Assembly: GCA_944321455.1 (NCBI GenBank)
Contig: CALULI010000006.1
Span: forward strand, 434,001-498,000
Direction: 5' to 3'
DNA length: 64,000 nt
Origin: an uncultured Eggerthellaceae bacterium
Lineage (GTDB): Bacteria; Actinomycetota; Coriobacteriia; Coriobacteriales; Eggerthellaceae
In this document: positions 7,439 to 15,432 of the stretch, piece by piece
Numbering within the stretch: the first letter of the stretch is position 1
Layout of the letters: each line of letters opens with the position of its first letter
Made by a program: the position numbers and the translations under genes
Notes under the pieces: generated by a model
Told to the model about the DNA's origin: nothing
Seen by the model: the letters and a program-made list of their open reading frames with translations, nothing else
Databases searched by the model: none

Positions 7439-8743
7439 ATGATATTCACGCGACATACTATCTATCCCGTTCTTGAGATTGTTTTTTTGTGCCTGGCGCT
7501 TATTTGTGGCTGCGGTCTTGGCTGGGCCATGTTTTCACCAAGGCAAGACATGCTGTTGATTGTCATTTTTGGTGGTCTGTTCACGCTGTTCTTGCTCATT
7601 ACCATTGCTCTTATGCTTGATCCTGACCGCGTTCGTGCACGCCAGTCGGATTCGGTGTTAAGCGTTGCGGCAACTACTTTGTCTGCTATGCAGGATGGCT
7701 TTGGCCAGGAAAGCGCAACGACCATTTGCAAGGCGCTCTACGAAGCATCGGCCGCATCGGCTGTTGCCATTACTGATACCGAAGTGGTGCTGGGCTACTA
7801 CGGTGCAGGTTATGAGCAGCTGGGTCATTTGGGGGGCGACATTCGCACGGCGGCTACCAAGCGCACGCTGGCTGACGGCAAAACGCGCGTGTTGTCCACG
7901 CAGGAAGAAGTGGGCTTGCCCGCACCAGTGCGCTCCATCAAGGCGGCTATCATTGTTCCGCTGAAGGTCAGCGGCGTTGTTCGCGGCACGCTGAAGTTCT
8001 ATTTCGCCCGCGCATCGCGCATCAACGAAACGCAGGTTTCCGTTGCTGAAGGTTTCGGCTTGCTGCTGTCCACCCAGATTGCTTCCACGGAGCTGGAAGA
8101 ACAAAAGAAGCTGGCAACCAGCATGGAGCTTAAAGCGCTGCAAAGCCAGATTAATCCTCACTTCTTGTTCAACATCATCAACACCATTGCTTCTCTGGTT
8201 CGCACGGATCCTCAGAAGGCACGCGAAATGCTCAGAGAGTTCGCCGTGTTCTACCGTCAGACGCTGGAAAACAGCTCCGACCTTATTACGCTTGCCCGCG
8301 AAGTAGAGCAGACACGCCGCTATTTACTGCTTGAGCAAGCGCGCTTTGGCGAAGAGCGCTTGGCGGTTGAGACAGCCATTGATGATGACGTGCTAAGCAT
8401 GAGTGTTCCAGCGTTTATGATTCAGCCTTTGGTTGAAAATTCTGTTAAGCACGCTATGCCTGCCGAAGGAAAGCTGACTATTAGCATCACCGCTGAAACT
8501 AAAGGTGATGATGTCTACATCTACGTTTCTGATGACGGCATTGGCATGTCGGAAGAAGCGCTTCATTCCATCATGCATCCGCAGTCACAGACGGGCTTAG
8601 GTATTGCCGTTAAAAATGTCAACGACCGTCTGCGCGGCTACTATGGTGATGAATCCACCATGAAAATCTGGAGCAAGCTGGGCGAAGGAACCAAGGTAAC
8701 GCTGTTCTTAAAGGGATGCGCTACGCTTTCACAAGAAGGCTAA
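7439..8743 (+). CDS. LytS-type sensor histidine kinase with GAF domain
   Basis: 434 aa. Two N-terminal membrane spans (about 9-30 and 37-61) are followed by a GAF-like sensor region (about 75-215) and the HisKA_5/LytS phospho-acceptor motif LQSQINPHFLFNIINT, with His241 as the expected phosphorylated residue. The HATPase domain shows PLVENSVKHA (N box), DDGIGM (G1) and GLGIAVKNVNDRL (G2). The matching LytTR response regulator follows 227 bp downstream under its own promoters. Such pairs sense membrane state, peptides or metabolites; this one's signal is unknown. Confidence 0.9.
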   Translation: MIFTRHTIYPVLEIVFLCLALICGCGLGWAMFSPRQDMLLIVIFGGLFTLFLLITIALMLDPDRVRARQSDSVLSVAATTLSAMQDGFGQESATTICKALYEASAASAVAITDTEVVLGYYGAGYEQLGHLGGDIRTAATKRTLADGKTRVLSTQEEVGLPAPVRSIKAAIIVPLKVSGVVRGTLKFYFARASRINETQVSVAEGFGLLLSTQIASTELEEQKKLATSMELKALQSQINPHFLFNIINTIASLVRTDPQKAREMLREFAVFYRQTLENSSDLITLAREVEQTRRYLLLEQARFGEERLAVETAIDDDVLSMSVPAFMIQPLVENSVKHAMPAEGKLTISITAETKGDDVYIYVSDDGIGMSEEALHSIMHPQSQTGLGIAVKNVNDRLRGYYGDESTMKIWSKLGEGTKVTLFLKGCATLSQEG

Positions 8744-8793
8744 GCGTAAAATAAGCATCGCGTAAAGAAAAACAAAACACAGATGATAGACAA

Positions 8794-8823
8794 ACCCGTA
8801 TGTATAAACAATTACATATGGGT
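8794..8823. promoter_or_regulatory. Inverted repeat between the kinase and regulator genes
   Basis: ACCCGTATGTA (8794-8804) and TACATATGGGT (8813-8823) pair over 11 bp with one G-U, loop of 8. It is followed by A, not T, on the plus strand, so it is unlikely to terminate the kinase transcript. It directly overlaps the candidate -35 region of the TATAAT at 8833, so it could be an operator. Confidence 0.45.
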
Positions 8824-8832
8824 AAAAAATGG

Positions 8833-8932
8833 TATAATCCCAGTCACAATAGCGCGGGAGTATCGAGACTTGTTATAGGGTACTCAGCCTATTGACAAAA
8901 ATAAAAGTAACCCATCAAAAGTGGGTTATAAT
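8833..8932 (+). promoter_or_regulatory. Tandem promoters of the LytTR regulator gene
   Basis: Two perfect TATAAT boxes lie at 8833-8838 and 8927-8932. A perfect TTGACA lies at 8892-8897 but is 29 bp from the second box, too far for a normal sigma-A promoter. The interval contains the inverted repeat TAACCCA (8908-8914) / TGGGTTA (8922-8928), which overlaps the -10 box. Transcription from the second box would give a leader of about 32 nt. Confidence 0.55.
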
Positions 8933-8970
8933 CAACCTAAATGTGCCGAAACTAAGACGAGGAGGCAGTG

Positions 8971-9684
8971 TTGCTTAAAGCTATTATTGTTGACGATGAA
9001 GCTCCAGCACGCTCCGAGCTCCGCTTTTTGTTAAGCGAACTGAATCAAACTGAAGTTGTCGCTGAGGCCGCAAGCGTTCGTGAGGCAATTGAAAAGTTGA
9101 AGGAATATCCGTGCGATGTGATGTTCCTTGATATCAACATGCCTGAAGCAACGGGTTTGCAGTTAGCTGAAGCGCTTCAACATCTTAAATATCCACCAGC
9201 TGTTGTGTTCGTAACGGCGTATAGCGAATTTGCTCTTGATGCTTTTAAGGTCAACGCTATTGACTACTTGGTCAAGCCCGTTGAAACTGAGCGTCTTGCT
9301 CAGGCTTTGGCCCGCGTCCATGAGCACGTTCTGCTTCATGCGAAAGCTCAGCGCGCTGAGCGTATTCCTGTTGAAAAGGGTGGCAAGAAAATCCTTATCA
9401 ACATTGACCAGATTCGTTATGTCATGGCGCGTGATGATTACGCCTATCTGCAAACAGCAACAGATCGCTTCTTTTCTACGGTAAGCTTGGCTCAGCTGGA
9501 AAAGACCTTGGACGGTCACGGTTTCTTCCGCGTACATCGCGGTTATCTGGTTAACCTGCAGTTGGTTCGCGAAGTTGAATCGCAGTCAGGTGGTACGCTG
9601 CTTTTGACCCTTGATGGCGTGGAGGAAAAAATCCCTGTTTCGCGTCGTCGCGTTTCTTCCCTGAAGAAAGCATTGGGCCTGTAA
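8971..9684 (+). CDS. LytTR-family response regulator
   Basis: 237 aa. TTG 8971 is preferred over GTG 8968 because the GGAGG at 8961-8965 is only 2 nt from the GTG but 5 nt from the TTG. The receiver domain (1-120) has the acidic pair DD8-9, phospho-acceptor Asp54 in MFLDINMP, Thr in FVTAYSE and Lys in YLVKPVE. The LytTR DNA-binding domain (about 131-237) has the FFRVHRGYLVNL motif. It is the partner of the upstream LytS-type kinase. Confidence 0.92.
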   Translation: MLKAIIVDDEAPARSELRFLLSELNQTEVVAEAASVREAIEKLKEYPCDVMFLDINMPEATGLQLAEALQHLKYPPAVVFVTAYSEFALDAFKVNAIDYLVKPVETERLAQALARVHEHVLLHAKAQRAERIPVEKGGKKILINIDQIRYVMARDDYAYLQTATDRFFSTVSLAQLEKTLDGHGFFRVHRGYLVNLQLVREVESQSGGTLLLTLDGVEEKIPVSRRRVSSLKKALGL

Positions 9685-9707
9685 GCCACACGAAATACAC
9701 TAAGATC

Positions 9708-9740
9708 AAAGGTGCACAGTTTGTGCGCCTTTGTTGTTTT
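9708..9740 (+). terminator. Terminator of the regulator gene
   Basis: AAAGGTGCACA (9708-9718), loop GTT, TGTGCGCCTTT (9722-9732), then TGTTGTTTT. The stem is 11 bp with one G-U pair. Confidence 0.8.
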
Positions 9741-9755
9741 GAGAGGACCTCTACC

Positions 9756-10409
9756 ATGAAGCCAACCGCAATTCTGTTCGACCTTGATGGCACGGTGCTT
9801 GATACCTACGATGCCATTGCTGTGAGCATGCGCCATGCCTCTGAAGCGGTGTTGGGAAAGACGCTGCCTGATTCGGTCTTGCTTGCTCAGGTGGGCCAGC
9901 CGTTGGTAACGCAGGTGGAAGCATTTTCGGATGATCCCAAGGTGCGCGAAGACTTCCTGGCGTTTTACCGCAAAGAAAATGAAGCGGGCTTATGCGATAA
10001 AAGCAAACCGTTTGTAGGCATGAAGGACTTGATTGTGTCTTTGAAGAACAGTGGCTACCAAGTTGGGGTGGTTACGTCAAAGCGCCATCAGCTGGCAGAA
10101 GACAGCTTGCGCTACTACGGCATTTACAAGCATCTTGATTGCTTGATTGCGCTGGAGGAAAGCGTCAACCACAAGCCTCATCCTGAACCGCTGATTGTGG
10201 CAACTAAGACACTAGGCGTAATGCTTGAGAGTTGCGTCTATGTGGGTGACAGTCCCTTCGACATGCAGGCAGCCCATGCGGCAGGCATACGCGGCATAGG
10301 AGTTACCTGGGGTAAATTCTTTGGGCGAGAGATTCTTGAAGGCGAATCACCTCTTGAAATTGTGGATACGCCTGCAGAACTGGAAGAGGCGCTTGCCCGC
10401 TTGGGCTAA
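9756..10409 (+). CDS. HAD-superfamily hydrolase, phosphoglycolate-phosphatase-like
   Basis: 217 aa from ATG 9756 with a GAGAGG SD; the in-frame codon at 9723 lies inside the upstream terminator. Motif I is FDLDGTVLDT (nucleophile Asp), motif II is VVTSKRH, motif III is the Lys of NHKPHPEP, and motif IV is YVGDSPFDMQAA. A helical cap lies between motifs I and II, as in Gph/PpaX enzymes. The likely role is dephosphorylation of a small phosphometabolite; the exact substrate is not determined. Confidence 0.85.
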   Translation: MKPTAILFDLDGTVLDTYDAIAVSMRHASEAVLGKTLPDSVLLAQVGQPLVTQVEAFSDDPKVREDFLAFYRKENEAGLCDKSKPFVGMKDLIVSLKNSGYQVGVVTSKRHQLAEDSLRYYGIYKHLDCLIALEESVNHKPHPEPLIVATKTLGVMLESCVYVGDSPFDMQAAHAAGIRGIGVTWGKFFGREILEGESPLEIVDTPAELEEALARLG

Positions 10410-10466
10410 AGAGCGGTACTCGAGCGATGATACAATACGGATCACACTATAGATAAGGAGACATAG

Positions 10467-10937
10467 ATGGAAACAGCGGAAGCAAAGCCTTTAGTCGGCA
10501 TTATTATGGGTTCCGAATCAGACATGCCAACCATGGAAGCATGCATGAAGCAGCTTGAAGAATTTGGTATTGGCTACGAGGTAAAAATTGCAAGCGCTCA
10601 TCGCAAGCCTGCAGAAGTTCACGAATGGGCAAGCACGGCGGTTGACCGTGGCCTTCGTGTGATTATTGCAGCAGCGGGCAAGGCAGCTCACCTTGGTGGC
10701 GTTGTTGCAGCGTATACTCCTTTGCCAGTTGTTACGGTTCCTATGAAGACCAGCGATTTGGGTGGTCTTGATTCGCTTCTGTCTATGGTTCAGATGCCAA
10801 GCGGCGTGCCTGTTGCGTGCGTTGCTATTAATGGCGCTAAGAATGCAGCAATTTTGGCGTTGCAAATTTTAGGAACGGGTAACGAAGAGTTCCGCAACAA
10901 GATGGCTGCTTATAAAGAAGAAATGGCTAATGCCTAA
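10467..10937 (+). CDS. purE: N5-carboxyaminoimidazole ribonucleotide mutase
   Basis: 156 aa, the usual size for bacterial PurE. The N-terminus IIMGSESDMPTM is the phosphate/substrate loop, and SAHRKP carries the catalytic His. The C-terminal half has GGLDSLLSMVQMPSGVPVA. It isomerises N5-CAIR to CAIR in purine synthesis. purK, its usual partner, is not adjacent. TACAAT at 10431-10436 is the likely -10 box and ATAAGGAG just before the ATG is a strong SD. Confidence 0.96.
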   Translation: METAEAKPLVGIIMGSESDMPTMEACMKQLEEFGIGYEVKIASAHRKPAEVHEWASTAVDRGLRVIIAAAGKAAHLGGVVAAYTPLPVVTVPMKTSDLGGLDSLLSMVQMPSGVPVACVAINGAKNAAILALQILGTGNEEFRNKMAAYKEEMANA

Positions 10938-11077
10938 CGCCTGGTGCCTAACGCAGAGCGCTGTGCCGCGCGGGTTCTAGGCGCTTTGCTTCGCTAGTTT
11001 TAGAAGCTGTGCGGCGTTCTCCTTTGACACAGTGCCGCGCTGGTCTTACAACCTTTCCTCGAGAAAAGGGGGACTCC

Positions 11078-13072
11078 GTGTCCAAAACATTTTTGATGGG
11101 CAATGAAGCCTTTGCTCATGCTGCGCTCGAAGCGGGCGTGAAGGTGTGTGCGGGATATCCTGGTACGCCTTCATCCGAAGTGTTAGAGACTATTGCTAAA
11201 GCCCATGCCCAAGGCAAGGCAGAAGGCGTTCATGTTGAGTGGTCCACCAACGAAAAGGCTGCTCTTGAAATGCTGGCGGGCGCCGCATATTCGGGTGCGC
11301 GCACGCTGTTTACCTGCAAGCAGGTGGGCTTAAACGTAGCAAGTGACGCGCTCATGTCACTAAACTACGTTGGTGTTGAAGGAGGCACGGTGCTGTTTGT
11401 GGCCGATGATCCTGGTCCTATTTCATCTCAGACCGAACAGGACACGCGACGCTTTGCTTCGTTTGCGAAGGTTCCCGTGTTTGATCCTGCAACGCCTGAA
11501 CAGGGATGCGCCATGATCAAGACGGCCTATGACGTGTCGGAGCGCTACCATACGCCCGTGATTGTGCGCCCCACCACCCGCGTGTGCCACGCATCCACCT
11601 TTATTGATATTGAAGACACCACGCAGGCAAAGCCTGCAAAGGGGTTTGAAAAAGATAGCAAGTGGGTCATTTTCCCTAAGCGCTCCTTTGAGGCTCATGG
11701 CGAAATTAACGATCGCTTGCCAAAGATTGCCGCTGATTTTTCGGCCTGCGAGTTTAATCCGATTGAGGTTGTTTCGTTCGGTCAGGATGCCGAAGCTGAC
11801 AGCACTGCGTCGCGCGATGTGCCTGTGCAAGTGTCTGCCCAAGAACCTGCATCTGACCAAGTACCAACAATTGGTGTTGTTGCAGGCGGCATTTCGTATG
11901 CGTATGTGCGCGAAGCATTGCGCATCATTGAGCAGCTGGCACGTGAGGCTCACGTTGCGCTGTCTGCCGTTAAACTGATGCAGGTTGGAACGCCCTATCC
12001 GTTCCCCGCACAGCGCGCTGAAGAATTCGTTCAGGGTCTCGAAGCCATTATGGTGTTTGAGGAACTTGATCATGTTTTGGAAGATGAATTCCTCAAGCTG
12101 GCAGGTCAAATTCACGCCCCCTATACCGTGCATGGTAAATTGACGGGCGAGACCACCGCTCGTGGCGAAAATACCACTGATGATATTGCAGCGCAGCTGA
12201 TTGCGTTTATGCAGCTGCCGCTTTCGCTTGAAGGACGCGGCATGGTGGCGCAAACGCCTATTCCTGCGCGACCTCCCGTGTTATGTGCGGGCTGTCCTCA
12301 TCGCGGATCGTTTATTGCGGTCAAGAATGCCCTGGCCGCAATGGGCAAGAAGCACGAAGGCGTGTACTGCGGCGATATTGGTTGCTACACGCTGGGCAAT
12401 GCCAAGCCGCTCTCAACCGTTGATACGTGCTTGTGCATGGGCGCGGGCATCACGATTGCCCAAGGGATCACTGCAGTTGATCCGAATCGCAAAGCCGTGG
12501 CGTTTGTGGGCGATTCCACCTTTTTCGCCAGCGGCATGACGGGTGTTGCTAATGCGGTATACAACGGCCATGACATTACCTTGGTGGTGCTGGACAACGC
12601 CACCACTGCCATGACGGGTTCGCAACCCCATCCTGGTACGGGCGTCACGTTGGTGGGGGAGCATCGCAAGCCTCTTTCGATTGATGCTGTTCTGCAGGCG
12701 CTGGGGGTAGAAAAAATCATTCACGCCAACCCGCTTAAAGCACACGATGCCATTGAAGCGGCACGCGAAGCGATTGGATTCGAAGGACCTTCGGCGGTCA
12801 TTTACGAATCTCCGTGCACCGCGCTGATTGCGCCCCAAGCACCTGTTGAATTCGACGAAGACGCGTGTACGCACTGCACGAAATGCGTCAGCAGATTAGG
12901 TTGTCCTGCTCTTTCGTGGGATCGCGAAAACAGGCACCCTCTCATTGATACATCTCTGTGCACAGGCTGTGGTTTGTGCGCCGAATTATGCAGCGACGGC
13001 GCACTTGCTTGTCCAACACAGGCCGACTCAACAGATCAGTCCTGTCCATCATCTAACGCTCAGGAGGCATAA
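11078..13072 (+). CDS. iorA: Indolepyruvate ferredoxin oxidoreductase, alpha subunit
   Basis: 664 aa from GTG 11078, with a purine-rich SD (AAAGGGGGA) just upstream. The N-terminal pyrimidine domain reads AGYPGTPSSEV. The central TPP-binding core has CAGCPHRGSF, GDIGCYTLG and GDSTFFASGMTG. The C-terminus carries a 2x[4Fe-4S] ferredoxin domain, whose second cluster motif CTGCGLCAELC is complete. With IorB it converts aryl pyruvates from Trp, Phe and Tyr to arylacetyl-CoA, reducing ferredoxin. It starts the iorA-iorB-paaK operon (gaps of 3 and 14 bp). Confidence 0.95.
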   Translation: MSKTFLMGNEAFAHAALEAGVKVCAGYPGTPSSEVLETIAKAHAQGKAEGVHVEWSTNEKAALEMLAGAAYSGARTLFTCKQVGLNVASDALMSLNYVGVEGGTVLFVADDPGPISSQTEQDTRRFASFAKVPVFDPATPEQGCAMIKTAYDVSERYHTPVIVRPTTRVCHASTFIDIEDTTQAKPAKGFEKDSKWVIFPKRSFEAHGEINDRLPKIAADFSACEFNPIEVVSFGQDAEADSTASRDVPVQVSAQEPASDQVPTIGVVAGGISYAYVREALRIIEQLAREAHVALSAVKLMQVGTPYPFPAQRAEEFVQGLEAIMVFEELDHVLEDEFLKLAGQIHAPYTVHGKLTGETTARGENTTDDIAAQLIAFMQLPLSLEGRGMVAQTPIPARPPVLCAGCPHRGSFIAVKNALAAMGKKHEGVYCGDIGCYTLGNAKPLSTVDTCLCMGAGITIAQGITAVDPNRKAVAFVGDSTFFASGMTGVANAVYNGHDITLVVLDNATTAMTGSQPHPGTGVTLVGEHRKPLSIDAVLQALGVEKIIHANPLKAHDAIEAAREAIGFEGPSAVIYESPCTALIAPQAPVEFDEDACTHCTKCVSRLGCPALSWDRENRHPLIDTSLCTGCGLCAELCSDGALACPTQADSTDQSCPSSNAQEA

Positions 13073-13075
13073 ATC

Positions 13076-13711
13076 ATGATTAGTGTTTCAATAGCGGGTA
13101 TTGGTGGCCAGGGAAACGTTTTGGCCGCCAAGATTTTGGCACAGGCAGCAAAGACGAAGGGCTGGCAGGTGCGCACGGCAGAAACCATTGGCATGGCGCA
13201 ACGCGGGGGCGATGTTATTTCGCATGTTCGCATGGGAAACAATCACGAAGAAGTGTATGCACCCCTTCCTGCTAAGGGTTCGGTCGATGTGGTTATTGCG
13301 CTTGAGCCAGGCGAAGGTGCGCGTGCGCTTCCCTACCTTAAGGAAAACGGCTTGTTGGTGGTGCCGCAGTCAGGCATTGCCCCAAGCACCGCTGATCTGA
13401 AAGCAGACCCTTATAATCCCGCAGCCGTCATTGATGCGCTTGCCGCACAAGGGGTGGCCGTGTCGGTTGTGGATGACCAGGCACTCTGTGATGCATTGGG
13501 TACTCGCAAGGCGCTCAACATCATGATGCTTGCGCATGCCATCAACGTGGTGAATGCCGACCCTCGTTTTGAGCACAATGAATTGCGCAACGCCATTAGC
13601 ATGGATGAGCTACGCGAGGCTATTGTGGCATGTGTAAAAGAAAAGTTTGTAACAATGAATTTAACGGCGGTTGATTTAGTGCTACAGAGTGCTAAAGTGT
13701 ACAAAATCTAG
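13076..13711 (+). CDS. iorB: Indolepyruvate ferredoxin oxidoreductase, beta subunit
   Basis: 211 aa, starting 3 bp after iorA with SD CAGGAGG in the iorA end. It shows the gamma-domain signature IAGIGGQGNVLAAKILAQAA and ETIGMAQRGGDVISHVR, which bind CoA and contact the alpha subunit. It completes the arylpyruvate oxidoreductase. Confidence 0.95.
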   Translation: MISVSIAGIGGQGNVLAAKILAQAAKTKGWQVRTAETIGMAQRGGDVISHVRMGNNHEEVYAPLPAKGSVDVVIALEPGEGARALPYLKENGLLVVPQSGIAPSTADLKADPYNPAAVIDALAAQGVAVSVVDDQALCDALGTRKALNIMMLAHAINVVNADPRFEHNELRNAISMDELREAIVACVKEKFVTMNLTAVDLVLQSAKVYKI

Positions 13712-13725
13712 GTAAGGACTACACC

Positions 13726-14961
13726 GTGGAAATGAAGTCAGAACAGCTTGAGCTCATTAAAGAGCAATTCAAAACCTTGAAGGATCGCTCGCCGTTTTAT
13801 GCCAAGAAATTCGATGGCATTGATTTAAGCGATGTTCAATCGCAGGCAGATTTCGAAAAGCTGCCCTTTTCCGAAAAGGCTGACTTGCGTGAGGTTTACC
13901 CCTTAGGTATCCAAGCTGTTCCCGATGAAGAGGTTGTTCGCATTCATTCCTCTTCAGGTACCACGGGCACGCCCGTTATTATTCCGTATACCCAAAAAGA
14001 CGTTGAGGACTGGGCCATTCAGTTCGCACGCTGCTATGAGGTCGCGGGTATCACCAATACCGACCGCATCCAGATTACCCCTGGCTATGGTCTGTGGACA
14101 GCAGGCATTGGTTTTCAGCTGGGCGCAGAACGCTTAGGCGCTATGGCTATTCCTATGGGTCCTGGCAATACCGAAAAGCAGTTGCGTTTCATGCATGACA
14201 TTAAATCGACGGTCCTGTGCGCAACCAGCTCCTATGCTCTTCTTCTGGCAGAAGAAATTAGCAAGCGCGGCATTCGCGATGAACTCTATCTGCGCAAGGG
14301 TGTTATTGGTTCTGAGCGTTGGGGCGAAAAGATGCGTCATCGCATTGAACATGAGCTGGGCATTGAGATTTTTGACATTTATGGCCTGACCGAAGTGTAC
14401 GGTCCTGGCATTGGTATTTCGTGCCACGAACATGCAGGCATGCACATTTGGGACGACTATGTCTACATTGAAGTGGTTAACCCCAAGACGGGCGAAATTC
14501 TTCCCGATGGTGAAATTGGCGAGCTGGTTTTGACCACGTTGCGCAAGGAAGGCGCACCGCTGATTCGTTATCGTACCCATGACTTGACGCGCATTATTCC
14601 TGGCGAATGTGCCTGCGGCTTGCATCATCCACGCATTGATACGCTGGTTGGTCGCACGGATGATATGTTCAAGGTCAAGGGTGTTAACATGTTCCCTGCT
14701 CAGGTTGAAGAAGTTATTGCCATCACGTCAGGTACGTCAAGCGAATATCAGGTCATGATCGAACACATCATGGGCAAGGACGTTTTGACCGTGCTCTTTG
14801 AAACTGATCTGACAGGTGAAGCGCGCGAACATGCCGAACGCGAACTGGAAATGATCTTCAAGGCTAAGATTGGCTGCACGCCTGAGGCTAAGGCCGTGCC
14901 TATTGGAGAGCTTCCTCGTTCAGAAAAGAAGACGCAGCGCATTTTCGACAGCCGCTACTAG
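13726..14961 (+). CDS. paaK: Phenylacetate-CoA ligase-like enzyme
   Basis: 411 aa, GTG 13726 (an in-frame ATG lies two codons later). The adenylate-forming motifs are RIHSSSGTTGTPVI (P-loop), DIYGLTEVYGPGI, RYRTHDLTRI and VGRTDDMFKVKGVN. Next to iorAB the enzyme probably runs backwards: arylacetyl-CoA made by IorAB is cleaved to the aryl acid with ATP formation, the final step of aromatic amino acid fermentation. That direction is inference from context. Confidence 0.9.
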   Translation: MEMKSEQLELIKEQFKTLKDRSPFYAKKFDGIDLSDVQSQADFEKLPFSEKADLREVYPLGIQAVPDEEVVRIHSSSGTTGTPVIIPYTQKDVEDWAIQFARCYEVAGITNTDRIQITPGYGLWTAGIGFQLGAERLGAMAIPMGPGNTEKQLRFMHDIKSTVLCATSSYALLLAEEISKRGIRDELYLRKGVIGSERWGEKMRHRIEHELGIEIFDIYGLTEVYGPGIGISCHEHAGMHIWDDYVYIEVVNPKTGEILPDGEIGELVLTTLRKEGAPLIRYRTHDLTRIIPGECACGLHHPRIDTLVGRTDDMFKVKGVNMFPAQVEEVIAITSGTSSEYQVMIEHIMGKDVLTVLFETDLTGEAREHAERELEMIFKAKIGCTPEAKAVPIGELPRSEKKTQRIFDSRY

Positions 14962-15046
14962 ACGATAAAAACGCTGGGCCTGCTTGGCCGCTTCGCTCAG
15001 CCGATCGGGCGAGCAGACCGCTTGTGCAAACAGGCGGGTGAATGGC

Positions 15047-15070
15047 TGGTTTGGCCGCTTGGCCAAACCA
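15047..15070. promoter_or_regulatory. Perfect 10-bp inverted repeat between paaK and the leader-peptide promoter
   Basis: TGGTTTGGCC (15047-15056), loop GCTT, GGCCAAACCA (15061-15070). No T-run follows, so an operator or a Rho-type 3' end is more likely than an intrinsic terminator. It lies 15 bp upstream of the -35 box at 15086. The 100 bp before it are rich in related GGCCGCTT/GGGCGAGCAG pieces. Confidence 0.55.
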
Positions 15071-15085
15071 ATGTCTCGATTGGCT

Positions 15086-15113
15086 TTGACCGAGCGTTTT
15101 ATTCTGGTAAAGT
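15086..15113 (+). promoter_or_regulatory. Promoter of the tyrosine leader transcript
   Basis: TTGACC (15086-15091), 16-bp spacer, TAAAGT (15108-15113). The predicted start point falls at about 15120, directly at the ATG 15121, so the leader peptide would be translated from a leaderless mRNA. Confidence 0.6.
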
Positions 15114-15120
15114 ATCACGC

Positions 15121-15321
15121 ATGCAAAACGAAACGCAACATACCACTATGGTTTTACGTGCTACCCGCGCGGTAGCATCGTGTGCGGCACATGCCTTTAG
15201 GCACGTGCGCGTTTCGTGCGATTCTTGCGCTCTTATGACGCAGCACCTGGCACAGGGCTGTATGACACAGGTCACTAGCGCGTCTTCGATTCCACAACAG
15301 TATTATTATCGATATCTTTAG
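15121..15321 (+). CDS. Candidate leader peptide ending in a tyrosine run (66 aa)
   Basis: ATG 15121 to TAG 15319. The peptide ends in QQYYYRYL: three Tyr codons in a row (TAT at 15301, 15304 and 15307), then Arg, another Tyr (15313) and Leu. The stop codon overlaps the 5' arm of a terminator hairpin. There is no SD. The gene has no other recognisable features. Its position between a promoter and a terminator in front of a sodium:solute symporter gene is the layout of an amino-acid attenuator. If ribosomes pause at the Tyr codons, they would cover the terminator's 5' arm and let transcription continue. The shorter in-frame ATG at 15235 is another possible start. Confidence 0.5.
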   Translation: MQNETQHTTMVLRATRAVASCAAHAFRHVRVSCDSCALMTQHLAQGCMTQVTSASSIPQQYYYRYL

Positions 15322-15349
15322 CACACGGGTTTTTGCTCGGTGCTTTTTT
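15320..15349 (+). terminator. Attenuator-type terminator before the symporter gene
   Basis: AGCAC-a-CGGG (15320-15329), loop TTTTTG, CTCG-GTGCT (15336-15344), then TTTTT. The stem is 9 bp with a bulged A and one G-U pair. It lies 84 bp before the symporter start and begins 5 bases after the last Tyr codon of the leader peptide. Confidence 0.65.
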
Positions 15350-15432
15350 ATTGCCCCGAGGCAACTGGTCGTGTGCGCCTCCATAGTTTTTTCTCTTGAT
15401 TTCTGTTTGATAGCGATAGCAAGGAACATCTC

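Noticed and set aside
8892-8932. A classical sigma-A promoter from TTGACA and TATAAT
   Set aside because: 29-bp spacing is not compatible with one sigma-A promoter; kept only as an observation.
11009-11077. Upstream extension of iorA
   Set aside because: Not family-like, and the GTG at 11,078 has a good SD.
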